Assembly: GCF_016921195.1 (NCBI RefSeq)
Contig: NZ_JAFGYF010000004.1
Coordinates: 332,391-396,390 of the forward strand
Direction of reading: 5' to 3'
Origin: Cellulosimicrobium cellulans
Lineage (GTDB): Bacteria > Actinomycetota > Actinomycetes > Actinomycetales > Cellulomonadaceae
DNA length: 64,000 nucleotides
Shown piece by piece: positions 50,721-59,439 of the stretch. Both the position numbers and the translations under genes were made by a program. How positions within the stretch are numbered: position 1 is the stretch's first letter; the number at the start of each line of letters is the position of its first letter. The notes under the pieces are model-generated. The model was not told the DNA's origin. It made no database searches and saw only the letters and a program-made list of their open reading frames with translations.

Positions 50721-52196
50721 TCAGGTCGTGGACGGCCGGGGCCGGTCGGCGACCGTGGCGAGCAGGTCGTAGTAGGGCTCGTCGATCGTCGCGGGCACGT
50801 CACGGGGCGGCACGACGTCGAGCACGGCCGGCGCCCACGACGAGGCGACGCCCGCCACGGTGGCGCCTTCGAGGACGGCGACGGCCTGGACGCACGCCCC
50901 GCGTGCCGTCGCCTCCGGTGCCGCGCGACGCACGACCGGGCGGCCCAGGGCGTCGGCGAGGACCTGCCGGTACGCGAGCGACCGGGCTCCCCCGCCGTTG
51001 ACGACGACCTCCCCGGTCGTGTCGACGCCCACCCGGTCGAGGGCCCGGGCGGCCCCGACGAGGCCGGCCACGACGCCCTCGAACGCCGCCAGGGCGAGGC
51101 CCTCCCGGGTGGTCTCACCGGTGATCCCGCCGAGCACGCCGGTCGCGCCCGGTCGCCGCGGGGTGCGCTCGCCGTCGAGGTAGGCGACGAGCGTCGGCCG
51201 CTCCCCGCGGACGGGCGCGGCGAGGGCGAGTCGCTCCAGGGTCGCGTGGTCGACGTCGAGGAGCCGCGCGAACGTGTCGGTGACTTTGGCGGCGTTGAGC
51301 GTGCAGGCGAGGGGCAGGTACCCGCCGGTCGCGTCGCACACGGAGTCGACGGTCCCGAGCGGGTCCACCACCGACGCGCGACGCGGGCTGAAGACGACGC
51401 CGGAGGTCCCGAGGGAGACCCCGAGGTCGCCCTCGACGAGGCCGAGCCCGACGGCGGCGAGGTGCTGGTCTCCCCCGCCCGGGCCGACCACGACGCCCGG
51501 CCGGAGCCCGAGCTCGGCCGCGACGTGCGGGCTCACGGTCCCGGCGGGGGTGTCGGGCCCGAGGACGGTGGGCAGGACGTCCCCCCATCCGACCTCCGAC
51601 GAGACGAAGCGTTCGAGGAGCTCGGGGCGCCAGACGCCGCGGTGGACGTCGAGGTAGCCGGTCCCGGCGGCGTCGGACCGGTCGGTGACCGTCGACCCGG
51701 TGAGCCGGTAGGTGAGGTAGTCGTGCGGCACGAGGACGTGGGCGACGCGCTCGAGGAGCGCGGGGTCGGTCTCCGCCACGTGCGCGAGCTTCATGATCGT
51801 CAGCGCGGACGACGGCGCCATGCCGACGTCCTGCATCCACGGCTCGAGCCCGTACTCCTCGGTGATCCGGGCCGCCGCCGGGCCCGCCGTCGTGTCGTTC
51901 CACAGCGGCGCGGGAGCCAGCGGCTCCCCACTCCGGTCGAGCATCACGAGCCCGTGGCACTGTGCGCCCACGGCGAGCGCGACCACCTGGCTCGCGTCGG
52001 CGTCGGCGTCGCGCAGCGCGCCGGAGAACGCGGCCCGGAACGCGGCCCACCAGTCCTTCGGGTCCTGCCGGCTGACCGGGGGCGCGGTCCGGGGGTGGGG
52101 TGCGGAGGCGGTACCGACGAGCGCGCCGTCGTCCCGGCGGCGCAGCTCGACGGTGCAGGACTGGGTCGAGGAGTCGACCCCTGCGACAAGGTCCAT
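50721..52196 (-). CDS. FGGY-family carbohydrate kinase (xylulokinase-like)
   Basis: This 491-residue kinase starts LVAGVDSSTQSCTVELR, the phosphate-1 motif of the xylulokinase group (VDSSTQS). GAQCHGLVMLD is the xylulokinase MDGQMHG counterpart; VVGPGGGDQHLAAVGLGLVEGDLGVSLGTSGVVF is the C-terminal family block. It phosphorylates a ketose or polyol with ATP. The substrate is not fixed by these motifs. ATG 52196 is 2 bases before the SIS gene stop, so the two are coupled. Confidence 0.92.
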   Translation of the reverse strand: MDLVAGVDSSTQSCTVELRRRDDGALVGTASAPHPRTAPPVSRQDPKDWWAAFRAAFSGALRDADADASQVVALAVGAQCHGLVMLDRSGEPLAPAPLWNDTTAGPAAARITEEYGLEPWMQDVGMAPSSALTIMKLAHVAETDPALLERVAHVLVPHDYLTYRLTGSTVTDRSDAAGTGYLDVHRGVWRPELLERFVSSEVGWGDVLPTVLGPDTPAGTVSPHVAAELGLRPGVVVGPGGGDQHLAAVGLGLVEGDLGVSLGTSGVVFSPRRASVVDPLGTVDSVCDATGGYLPLACTLNAAKVTDTFARLLDVDHATLERLALAAPVRGERPTLVAYLDGERTPRRPGATGVLGGITGETTREGLALAAFEGVVAGLVGAARALDRVGVDTTGEVVVNGGGARSLAYRQVLADALGRPVVRRAAPEATARGACVQAVAVLEGATVAGVASSWAPAVLDVVPPRDVPATIDEPYYDLLATVADRPRPSTT

Positions 52197-52198
52197 GG

Positions 52199-52858
52199 CT
52201 ACTTCCAGTAGGGCTCGAGGGGTGGCAGCTCCTGGGGTGCCTCGTCGATCTTGCCGACGGCCCCCGACGGGTGCGAGTGCAGGACGTTCGCCCACGAGTA
52301 CCCGCGCATCCGCATGAGGACGACCGCGAGCGCGTCGCCCCACGCGGCCGTCACGAGGGTCGAGCCCATCGCGATGACCTCGCCGGGGTCGATCCCGGGG
52401 ATCATCGTCAGCTCCACCACGACGTCCGCGTTCCGCGCCAGGCGCGAGGTGGCGTCCGCCGTGACCGCCACGACGGTGTCGACGCCGCGCTCCTTGGCGC
52501 GCACGACCAGGTCGTTGATCTCGTCGCTCCCGCCCCCGCGGGAGATCGCGACGAGGATGTCGCCCGCGGACATCGCACCCATCGTGCCGTGCAGCGCGTC
52601 CGCGCCCGAGATGAAGACGGACGGGGTGCCGGACACGGAGAGCAGGTGCGCCATGCGGCGCGCGACCGCGCCGGACGTGCCGGCCCCGGTGACGAAGACC
52701 TTGCCCGTGCACTCGTACACCCGCTGGACCACGTCCAGGAACACGTCACCCAGGTCGGTCACGCTCGCCGCGACCCCCTGCGCCTCGTGCGCGACGACGG
52801 CCCGGGCGGTCTCGAGCACGGCGGCACGGCGTCGCGTCGTGGTGTCGGGGATGGTCAT
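52199..52858 (-). CDS. SIS-domain phosphosugar isomerase-like protein
   Basis: This 219-residue SIS fold has VFVTGAGTSGAVARRMAHLLSVSG as the phosphate-binding loop, GDILVAISRGGGSDEINDLV, and VAVTADATSRLARNADVVVEL. The SIS class includes arabinose-5-phosphate isomerase, 6-phospho-3-hexuloisomerase and sugar-phosphate deaminases. It lacks the CBS domains of KdsD-type isomerases. ATG 52858 follows AGGAG. Its place between importer ATPase and FGGY kinase supports isomerisation of the imported sugar or its phosphate. Confidence 0.88.
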   Translation of the reverse strand: MTIPDTTTRRRAAVLETARAVVAHEAQGVAASVTDLGDVFLDVVQRVYECTGKVFVTGAGTSGAVARRMAHLLSVSGTPSVFISGADALHGTMGAMSAGDILVAISRGGGSDEINDLVVRAKERGVDTVVAVTADATSRLARNADVVVELTMIPGIDPGEVIAMGSTLVTAAWGDALAVVLMRMRGYSWANVLHSHPSGAVGKIDEAPQELPPLEPYWK

Positions 52859-52890
52859 GGGTACTCCTCGTCCTGGGGTTCTCGGTGTGG

Positions 52891-54450
52891 TCACGCGGCG
52901 CTCCAGGCCGCGTGCCGCAGGTCCACGGAGGACAGGTCGCCGGCCGCGACGACGTCGCCGTCGCACCGGCCCTCCGTGAGGGTCACGACGTCGTCCGCGA
53001 GCTCGAGGATCTCCTCCTCCTCGCTCGACACGACGACCACCGTGAGCCCGTCGTCGTGCGCGAGCGAGCGCAGGAGCCGGTGGATCTCGCTCTTGACGCC
53101 GATGTCGACGCCCTTGGTGGGCTCGTCGAGCAGCAGCACGCGGGGCGCCTGCGCCAGGACCCGGGCGAGCAGCACCTTCTGCTGGTTCCCGCCGGACAGC
53201 CGCTCCACGGGTCCCTCGCGGTCCCCGCGGACCTGCATGCGGTCCATGAGGGCCGCGGCCTCGCGGCGCATCCGCCGCTTGTCGAGCAGGCCGAGCCGGC
53301 GGTACCGGTCGAGGACCGGGAGGACGACGTTCGTCGTCGCGTCCAGCCCGCCGACGATGCCGTCGACCTTGCGCTCCTCGGTGAGGTAGACGAGGCCGCG
53401 CCGCTGGGCCTCGGCGGGGGCCGTCGGCCGGTACGGCGCGCCGTCGAGCTCGATGCTCCCGCCCAGGACCTTGTCGAGGCCGACGAGCGTGCGCAGCAGC
53501 TCGGTGCGCCCGGCGCCGATGAGCCCGTAGACCCCCAGCACGCGACCGGGGTGCGCCGTGAGACTGACGTCGGCGAGCGCGGGCGTGCGCAGGTTCCGCA
53601 CGACGAGGGACGGGCGCGCGTCCGGGTCGAGCGGGACGACGTCGGTGCGGTGCGCCGCCTCCGTGACGCCGCCGGTCGAGGCGACGGCCTCGTCCCCGGC
53701 GATCGCGTGCACGACCGCCTGCCGGTCGACCGTGCCGGCCGGGCCCGCGATGCGGACCTCGCCGTCGACGAGCGCGACGACGTGGTCGGCGACCGCGTAC
53801 AGCTCGTCGAGCTTGTGGTCGACGAGCAGGATCCCGAGGCCCTCGGTGCGGGCCAGGTCGCGCACGGTCTCGAGGAACCGCTCGACCTGCCCGCCCTCGA
53901 GGCTCGTCGTCGGCTCGTCGAGCAGCAGGTAGCGCGCGTCGCGCGCCACGGCCACCGCGATCTCGAGGAGCTGGCGGGTCGCGACGGGGTAGGCGCCGAG
54001 CTTGCGGTCGACGTCCACCGCGAGGCCGAACCGGTCCGCGAGCGCCCGGGCCTGCTCGCGCATGGCACGCCGGTCGAGCGGTCCCTTGCGCGTCAGCTCG
54101 CGACCGAGGAACACGTTCTGCGTGACCGTGAGGTTCGCCAGGAGCGACAGCTCCTGGTAGACGGTCGAGATGCCGGCGTCGAGCGCGGCGGTCGGCGAGC
54201 CCTGGGGCAGCGCCCGGCCGTCCACGGTGACCGTGCCCTCGTCGGCGGGGTGCGCCCCGGCCAGGACGCGGAGCAGCGTCGACTTGCCGGCGCCGTTGTG
54301 CCCGACGAGCCCGGTCACGGTCCCCGCCTCGAGCGTCAGGTCGATCCCCTTGAGCACGCGCACGTGCGAGAAGCTCTTGACGATCCCGCTGGCCCGCAGG
54401 GCGCCGCGCTCGGCGGCGCCCCGCGGGACCGACGTCGTGACGTCGGTCAT
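52891..54450 (-). CDS. Sugar ABC transporter ATPase with two ATPase domains (RbsA/MglA type)
   Basis: This 519-residue CUT2 ATPase has a first domain with Walker A GHNGAGKST and Walker B YLLLDEPTTSLEGG. The second domain has a degenerate Walker A (GLIGAGRTELLRTL) and signature LSGGNQQKVLLAR with Walker B VLLLDEPTKGVDIG. The first domain's signature stretch is VATRQLLEIAVAVA, typical of this family. It starts one base before the binding-protein stop region and follows in order permease, binding protein, ATPase. Confidence 0.95.
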   Translation of the reverse strand: MTDVTTSVPRGAAERGALRASGIVKSFSHVRVLKGIDLTLEAGTVTGLVGHNGAGKSTLLRVLAGAHPADEGTVTVDGRALPQGSPTAALDAGISTVYQELSLLANLTVTQNVFLGRELTRKGPLDRRAMREQARALADRFGLAVDVDRKLGAYPVATRQLLEIAVAVARDARYLLLDEPTTSLEGGQVERFLETVRDLARTEGLGILLVDHKLDELYAVADHVVALVDGEVRIAGPAGTVDRQAVVHAIAGDEAVASTGGVTEAAHRTDVVPLDPDARPSLVVRNLRTPALADVSLTAHPGRVLGVYGLIGAGRTELLRTLVGLDKVLGGSIELDGAPYRPTAPAEAQRRGLVYLTEERKVDGIVGGLDATTNVVLPVLDRYRRLGLLDKRRMRREAAALMDRMQVRGDREGPVERLSGGNQQKVLLARVLAQAPRVLLLDEPTKGVDIGVKSEIHRLLRSLAHDDGLTVVVVSSEEEEILELADDVVTLTEGRCDGDVVAAGDLSSVDLRHAAWSAA

Positions 54451-54451
54451 G

Positions 54452-55462
54452 TCAGCCGACCTCCCCCGGCGCAGGGGTCTCGCCGACGGTGAACGCCTTG
54501 AGCGGCAGGAGGATCTCCGGCTCGACGTCCTCGCCGTCGACGTACGCGCGGATCTGCTCGGTCACCTGGGTGCCGTAGCTCTCCGGCTCCTGGGCGACGC
54601 AGCCGCGGTACACCTCGGTGAGCGGCTCCTCGGACGCGCAGAACCCGTAGAGCGCGACGTCGGTGCGGTTGCCCAGCGCCTGGAGCGCGCCGTAGACGGC
54701 CGGTCCGGTCGAGGCCCAGATGACGTTGACGTCCTGGTTGCCCTGGAGCATCTCGCCCGTGACGCGCAGCGAGTCGTCGGGCTTGACGTTGCCGTCGACC
54801 TTGGCGACGACGGACGCGTTCGGGTTGGCCGACACCGCGTCGGTGAAGCCCTCGTCGCGGATGACGACCGGACGCTCGTCGGGCTCGGTGATGAAGCCGA
54901 TGCTCAGCGCGGCGTCGGCGCCGAGGTCCTCGAGGACCTTCTCGCCCATCGCGCGGCCGCCCGCCTCGTTGTCCGCGCCGAGGTACTGGACGATCGTCGC
55001 GCCCTGGGCGGCGAGCGCGTCCTCGTCGACGATGACGTTCACGGTGAAGACGGGCACCCCCGCGTCGTTCGCCGCCTTGACGATCCCGGCCGCGGGCTCC
55101 GACTTCACGGGGTTCAGCGCGAGCGCGCACGGGTCCTTCTGGAGCATGGCCTCGACCTGGGCGAGCTGCTGGGCGTCGTCGTCGTTCGCGACCTGGACCT
55201 CGACGTCGAACCCGTTGGCGGCGCCACCGTCCTCGAAGCCCTGCTTCATGGCCACGTAGTACGGGTTGGTGAGGTTCGGGAGGCTGACCGCGACGTACGG
55301 GTTCTCCGCGTCGCACGACGCGGGCAGCGTGGTCTGGGCCTGGTCGGTCGAGCCGCTCCCGCTCGTGCCGCCGGTGCCGGTGCCGGTGTCGACGGCGGAG
55401 CAGGCGCCCGCGAGGGCGAGGGCGGTCACGGCGAGGGCCGAGACGATGATCTTGCGTCGCAT
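54452..55462 (-). CDS. Sugar ABC transporter substrate-binding lipoprotein (RbsB type)
   Basis: This 336-residue type I periplasmic-binding protein has lipobox LAGAC with Cys at about residue 21 after ALAVTALALAGAC. A Thr/Gly/Ser linker follows, then YVAVSLPNLTNPYYVAMKQGFEDGG, LNPVKSEPAAGIVKAANDAGVPVFTVNVIVD and QDVNVIWASTGPAVYGALQAL. These are the RbsB family landmarks for pentoses, hexoses and polyols. The ATG follows AAGGAGAG. Its gene lies between permease and ATPase, an order that differs from rbsDACB. Confidence 0.93.
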   Translation of the reverse strand: MRRKIIVSALAVTALALAGACSAVDTGTGTGGTSGSGSTDQAQTTLPASCDAENPYVAVSLPNLTNPYYVAMKQGFEDGGAANGFDVEVQVANDDDAQQLAQVEAMLQKDPCALALNPVKSEPAAGIVKAANDAGVPVFTVNVIVDEDALAAQGATIVQYLGADNEAGGRAMGEKVLEDLGADAALSIGFITEPDERPVVIRDEGFTDAVSANPNASVVAKVDGNVKPDDSLRVTGEMLQGNQDVNVIWASTGPAVYGALQALGNRTDVALYGFCASEEPLTEVYRGCVAQEPESYGTQVTEQIRAYVDGEDVEPEILLPLKAFTVGETPAPGEVG

Positions 55463-55488
55463 GAGAACTCTCCTTCGAGCGGTGGGGG

Positions 55489-56493
55489 TCAGGACGTGGC
55501 GCCGGAGGCGCGGCGTGGTTGGAGGAGCTGGAGGAAGAGGCGACCTCGTCCTCCGGTGGTCGAGAGCGAGCGGCGGTAGGTGTCGAGGCTGACGCCGGCG
55601 AGGATGATCACGCCGATGACGAGGGGCTGCCAGAAGCTGTCGACACCGACGACGTTCATGCCGTTCGAGACGGTCGCGATGAGCACCGCGCCCAGGAGCG
55701 CGCCACCGATAGAGCCGACGCCGCCGAACAGGCTCACCCCGCCGACGACCGCGGCGGCGATGGAGTAGAAGAGCTCGTTGCCCGAGCCGGCGGACGGGTA
55801 CCCGACCATGAGGCGCGAGGTCGTCACGACGCCGGCGAGCGCGGCGCACAGGCCGGAGACCGCGTAGACGAAGAGGGTCGTGCGCCCGGTGTGGATGCCC
55901 GCGAGGCGGGCCGTCTCCTTGTTGCCGCCGAGCGCGTAGATGTGGACGCCCGTGCTCGTCCGTGCCAGCAGGACGCTGAAGACGACCGCGACGAGCGCCA
56001 CGACGAGGATCGGCGTCGGGATGCCGAAGACCCCGCCGCGCCCGAGGAAGGCGAACATCGGGTCGCGCACCGTGACCGACGCGGCGCCCGTGAGGATCAT
56101 CGGGATGCTGCCGGCGATGCCGAACATCGAGAACGTCGCGATGAACGGGGGCAGGCGCAGGTAGTGCACGAAGATCCCGTTGACGAGGCCCACCGCGACG
56201 CCGACGACGAGCGCGAGGATCGTCGCGGCCCACCAGGGGAGGCCGGCCTGCATCCCGAGCGCCGCGGACATGCCCGTCAGGGCGAGGTTGGACCCCGTCG
56301 AGAGGTCGATGCCACCGGTGAGCAGCACGAAGGTCTGGCCCAGCGCGAGCAGCGCCACCACGGCACCGTTCAGCAGCAGCACCTCGAAGTTCCCGGCGGT
56401 GCGGAAGTTCGGGGACAGCAGACTCATCACCACCACCACGAGGACCAAGATCCCCGCGATCCCGACCTCGTCGGGGACGCGTCGTCGCGACAT
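55489..56493 (-). CDS. Sugar ABC transporter permease (RbsC type)
   Basis: This 334-residue protein has about eight to ten helices and the CUT2 hallmarks ALGQTFVLLTGGIDLSTGSNLAL, SMFGIAGSIPMILTGAA, YALGGNKETARLAGIHTGR and the C-terminal GVIILAGVSLDTYRR. ATG 56493 follows AAGGAGGCGAG. It is the first gene of the minus-strand operon and faces the SorC-type regulator over a 142-bp gap with palindromes. Confidence 0.94.
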   Translation of the reverse strand: MSRRRVPDEVGIAGILVLVVVVMSLLSPNFRTAGNFEVLLLNGAVVALLALGQTFVLLTGGIDLSTGSNLALTGMSAALGMQAGLPWWAATILALVVGVAVGLVNGIFVHYLRLPPFIATFSMFGIAGSIPMILTGAASVTVRDPMFAFLGRGGVFGIPTPILVVALVAVVFSVLLARTSTGVHIYALGGNKETARLAGIHTGRTTLFVYAVSGLCAALAGVVTTSRLMVGYPSAGSGNELFYSIAAAVVGGVSLFGGVGSIGGALLGAVLIATVSNGMNVVGVDSFWQPLVIGVIILAGVSLDTYRRSLSTTGGRGRLFLQLLQPRRASGATS

Positions 56494-56515
56494 GTACTTC
56501 TCGCCTCCTTGCGGG

Positions 56516-56632
56516 TGCTCATATGAGCACGCGATTGCTCGTATGGCGATAGTATGGAGCCGCACTCGCGCGGAGCAACCGGCGCCGGTCACGGATCGAT
56601 AACATGTGTGCAACTGAGCGCTCAGATGAGCA
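56516..56632. promoter_or_regulatory. Palindromic operators of the SorC-type regulator
   Basis: TGCTCATATGAGCA (56516-56529) is a perfect 14-bp palindrome. CGCTCAGATGAGCA (56619-56632) repeats it with two changes, and a half-like site TGCTCGTATG starts at 56536. They lie between the divergent permease and SorC-type genes, the last one ending 3 bases before the regulator start. Binding would repress the sugar operon and the regulator together. Confidence 0.65.
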
Positions 56633-56635
56633 AGA

Positions 56636-57595
56636 ATGAGGGACATGACGGACTTCTCACGCCACGAGCTCGCTCAGGTGGCGCGCCGGTACTACGTGGA
56701 CTCCGCCTCGAAGGTGGAGATCGCGCAGGAGCTGGGGATCTCCCGCTTCAAGGTCGCCCGCATGCTGGAGCAGGCGGTGGCGACGGGGATCGTGACGATC
56801 ACGATCGACGACGCCGGCGTCGTCGATCCCGCGCTCTCGGCCCGCCTGCGCACCCACCTCGGCCTCGACGAGTGCCTCGTCGTCCAGGGGCGCGAGACCG
56901 TCGCCGAGCTGCGCGAGGACGTCGGTGCCGCGGCCGCCGAGCTGCTGACCCGCTCCCTGCGCCCGGGGAACACGCTCGGCTTCGCCTGGGGGCGGACCCT
57001 CACCGCCATGACGGAACGCCTCACCACGCTGCCGCCCGTCACCGTCGTGCAGCTCACCGGCGCTGTCGGCTCCGACCTCTCCGACTCCCCCGTCGAGGTG
57101 ATCCGCCGCGTCTCCCTGCGCTCCGGCGGCGACGCGCACGCGATCTTCGCGCCGTTGGTCGTCGAGGACGCCGCGACCGCCGCGACGTTGCGCCGCCAGC
57201 CCGACATCGCCCGCGCGCTCTCGCTCTTCGACCGGGTCGACGTCGCCGTCGTCGCGATCGGCTCGTGGGACCCGCCGATCTCCCAGCTCCGCGAAGTCCT
57301 CGGACGTGACGAGCGGGACGAGCTGACCGCGCGCGGGGTCCGCGCCGAGATCGCGGGCATCCTCCTCACCGCCGACGGCGACCTCGTCCCCGACTTCGCC
57401 GAGAGGTGCCTCTCGATCTCCGCGCGCCAGCTCGCCCGCGTGCCCCAGGTGATCGCCGTGGCCGCCGAGCAGGAGAAGGCCGGCGCCGTGCATGCGGTCA
57501 CCCGTTCGGGCCTCGTCTCCGCCCTCGTCACCGAGCAGCGGTGCGCCGAGGCCCTGCTCGACCTCCCGGCCGTCGTGCGCGGGGCCGGCCGATGA
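56636..57595 (+). CDS. SorC/DeoR-type sugar-binding transcriptional regulator
   Basis: This 319-residue protein has a helix-turn-helix at about 10-55 (QVARRYYVDSASKVEIAQELGISRFKVARMLEQAVATGIVTITI), the SorC family form. A sugar-phosphate binding domain (about 60-319) follows: LGFAWGRTLTAMTERL, GAVGSDLSDSPVEVIRRVS, GSWDPPISQL and AVHAVTRSGLVSALVTEQRCAEALL. Effectors are sugar phosphates. ATG 56636 or 56645 may start it. It overlaps the epimerase gene (ATGA) and is the likely regulator of both arms of this locus. Confidence 0.92.
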   Translation: MRDMTDFSRHELAQVARRYYVDSASKVEIAQELGISRFKVARMLEQAVATGIVTITIDDAGVVDPALSARLRTHLGLDECLVVQGRETVAELREDVGAAAAELLTRSLRPGNTLGFAWGRTLTAMTERLTTLPPVTVVQLTGAVGSDLSDSPVEVIRRVSLRSGGDAHAIFAPLVVEDAATAATLRRQPDIARALSLFDRVDVAVVAIGSWDPPISQLREVLGRDERDELTARGVRAEIAGILLTADGDLVPDFAERCLSISARQLARVPQVIAVAAEQEKAGAVHAVTRSGLVSALVTEQRCAEALLDLPAVVRGAGR

Positions 57596-58269
57596 GCACG
57601 GCCCCCACCCGCGTCGCCGCGTCGTTCTGGTCCACCCCGCGCGACCGCGTCGCCGCGGAGGCCGACCGGCTCGCCCGGGCCGGGCTCCGCACGGTCCACT
57701 GGGACCACACCGACGGGCGCTACGCCGCGGCAGGCGGGTTCTCGGCGGCGGAGGCCGCAGCCGTGACCGCCGACAGCGGGCTCGCGGCCGAGGCGCACCT
57801 CATGGTCGAGGAGCCGCTGGGCGAGGTCGACCGCTGGACGGACTTCTGCGAGCTCGTCGTCGTGCACGCCGGGACGCGCGGCTGGCGCGCCGCCCTCGAC
57901 CGCGTCCGAGCCCGGGGCGCGCGCGCCGCGGTCGCCCTCTCGCCCGGCATCGGGGTGCCGGAGGTCGACGCCGGGACGGACGTCCTCGTCATGTCGATCA
58001 CCCCCGGCCGGGCCGGTTCGACGTTCCAGGTCGACGCGCTCGGCACGGTCGGGCAGGTCGCCGGGCCGGGTCACGACGTCGGCCTGGACGGCGGCGTCAC
58101 GCGCGAGATCGTCCCCCGCGCGCTCGACGCCGGGGCCACCTGGCTCGTGTCCGGGACCGACCTCGTCGCGAGCGAGGACCCCCGCGGCTGGCTCGCGGCG
58201 GCGCGAGGTCTGCCCACGACGGGTGACCAGGTCCGTGCACGGCGCGGAGAGCACGAAGGAGTCGGATGA
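57592..58269 (+). CDS. Ribulose-phosphate 3-epimerase-like protein
   Basis: This 225-residue TIM-barrel of the RPE/AlsE group shows VHWDHTDGRYAAAGGF (the metal Asp-x-x-Asp-Gly region), EAHLMVEEP, VVVHAGTRGW, VMSITPGRAGSTFQ and VGLDGGVTREIV. Compared with housekeeping RPE (HIDIMDG, MSVNPGFGGQ) the motifs are relaxed, so it may epimerise an unusual ketose phosphate such as allulose 6-phosphate. It overlaps both neighbours by 4 bases (SorC and LacI genes), an operon of regulator, epimerase, regulator. Confidence 0.82.
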   Translation: MSTAPTRVAASFWSTPRDRVAAEADRLARAGLRTVHWDHTDGRYAAAGGFSAAEAAAVTADSGLAAEAHLMVEEPLGEVDRWTDFCELVVVHAGTRGWRAALDRVRARGARAAVALSPGIGVPEVDAGTDVLVMSITPGRAGSTFQVDALGTVGQVAGPGHDVGLDGGVTREIVPRALDAGATWLVSGTDLVASEDPRGWLAAARGLPTTGDQVRARRGEHEGVG

Positions 58270-59282
58270 CGACCTCGCAGCCGGGTCGGCGGAACGTCCC
58301 GCTCGCCGCCGTCGCGGCCGAGGCCGGGGTGTCCGTCCCGACGGTGTCGAAGGTGCTCAACGCACGGCCCGACGTCTCGGCGACGACGCGCGAGCACGTC
58401 GCGGCCGTCCTGCGTCGGCACGGCTACGAGATCCGCCCGCGCACCGCGAAGCGGACCGGTCTGGTCGACGTCCGCATCGTCGACTTCGAGGGGCCGTGGT
58501 CCGAGGCGGTCGTCCGCGGCGCGGTGGCCGAGGCACGACGCCTCGGCCTCGACGTGGTGCTGTCGGTGGAGCTGGATCCCGACGACTGCGGCGCGTGGGT
58601 CCGGCATGCGCTCGCCCGGGGCACGGACGGGCTCGTGAGCGTGGTCGCCGTGCCCGACGCCGAGGCGCGCGGCACGTTGGCCGAGGCGGGCGTGCCGCTC
58701 GTCGTCGTCGACCCGCGCCGCCGCACCGCGGAGGACGTGCTCAGCGTCGGGGCCGCGAACTACCAGGGCGCGCTCGAGGCGACGGCGCACCTGCTGTCCC
58801 TCGGGCACCGGCGCGTCGCGACGATCACCGGCGTCCCGGAGCAGGACAACGCGATCGCGCGCCTCGCCGGCTACCGTGCCGCGATGATCCGGGCGGGCGT
58901 CCCCGTCGACGACGACCTGGTCTGCCTGAGCACCTACGGCGTGCCCGCCGGCTACGAAGGGGTCCAGCGGCTCCTCGCCCTCGACGAGCCCCCGACCGCG
59001 ATCTTCGCGTGCAGCGACGACACGGCCCTCGGCGCGCTGCGGGCGCTGCGCGAGGCCGGGCTCTCGGTGCCGCGCGACGTCTCGCTCGTCGGGTTCGACG
59101 ACCTGCCCGTCGCGGCGTGGACCGACCCGCCGCTCACCACGGTCCGCCAGCCGCTCGTCGAGATGGGCGCGTCGGCCGTCGAGCTCGTGCACCGCGCGCG
59201 CACCGCGAGCGGCCACACGCTGCGCACGGAGCTGGCGACGAGCCTCGTCGTCCGCGAGTCCACCGCTCCCCCGCGCTCGTGA
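58266..59282 (+). CDS. LacI-family transcriptional regulator
   Basis: This 338-residue LacI-type repressor has a helix-turn-helix (about 10-60; VPLAAVAAEAGVSVPTVSKVLNARPDVSATTREHV). A periplasmic-binding-like effector domain follows: DGLVSVVAVPD, TAHLLSLGHRRVATITGV, AIFACSDDTALGALRALREAG and VPRDVSLVGFDDLPVAAWTDPPLTTVRQP. ATG 58266 overlaps the epimerase stop. It might govern the sugar operon with SorC, or the GH144-type gene 2 kb downstream, whose upstream palindrome fits a LacI-sized site. Confidence 0.93.
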   Translation: MTTSQPGRRNVPLAAVAAEAGVSVPTVSKVLNARPDVSATTREHVAAVLRRHGYEIRPRTAKRTGLVDVRIVDFEGPWSEAVVRGAVAEARRLGLDVVLSVELDPDDCGAWVRHALARGTDGLVSVVAVPDAEARGTLAEAGVPLVVVDPRRRTAEDVLSVGAANYQGALEATAHLLSLGHRRVATITGVPEQDNAIARLAGYRAAMIRAGVPVDDDLVCLSTYGVPAGYEGVQRLLALDEPPTAIFACSDDTALGALRALREAGLSVPRDVSLVGFDDLPVAAWTDPPLTTVRQPLVEMGASAVELVHRARTASGHTLRTELATSLVVRESTAPPRS

Positions 59283-59391
59283 CGCGGCAGCCCCGGCCCG
59301 CGACCGGCTCGCCCAGGGCACGCCGGACGGGAGGGACGCGGTCCGCGCCCCTCCCGTCGCCGTGCGCCGGCCAGCGGGTCGCCGCTCGGCC

Positions 59392-59439
59392 GGTCGGCCG
59401 GTCGGCCGGTCGGCAGGTCAGCCGGTCAGCCGGTCAGCC
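59392..59439. repeat. Six tandem 8-bp units (GGTCGGCC/GGTCAGCC) over the GH144-type stop codon
   Basis: GGTCGGCC twice, GGTCGGCA once, then GGTCAGCC three times run back to back. The last unit contains the stop codon of the minus-strand GH144-type gene. Perfect 8-base periodicity indicates slippage expansion. The GGCC elements can pair with each other, so it may also work as an end-of-transcript structure. Confidence 0.85.
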
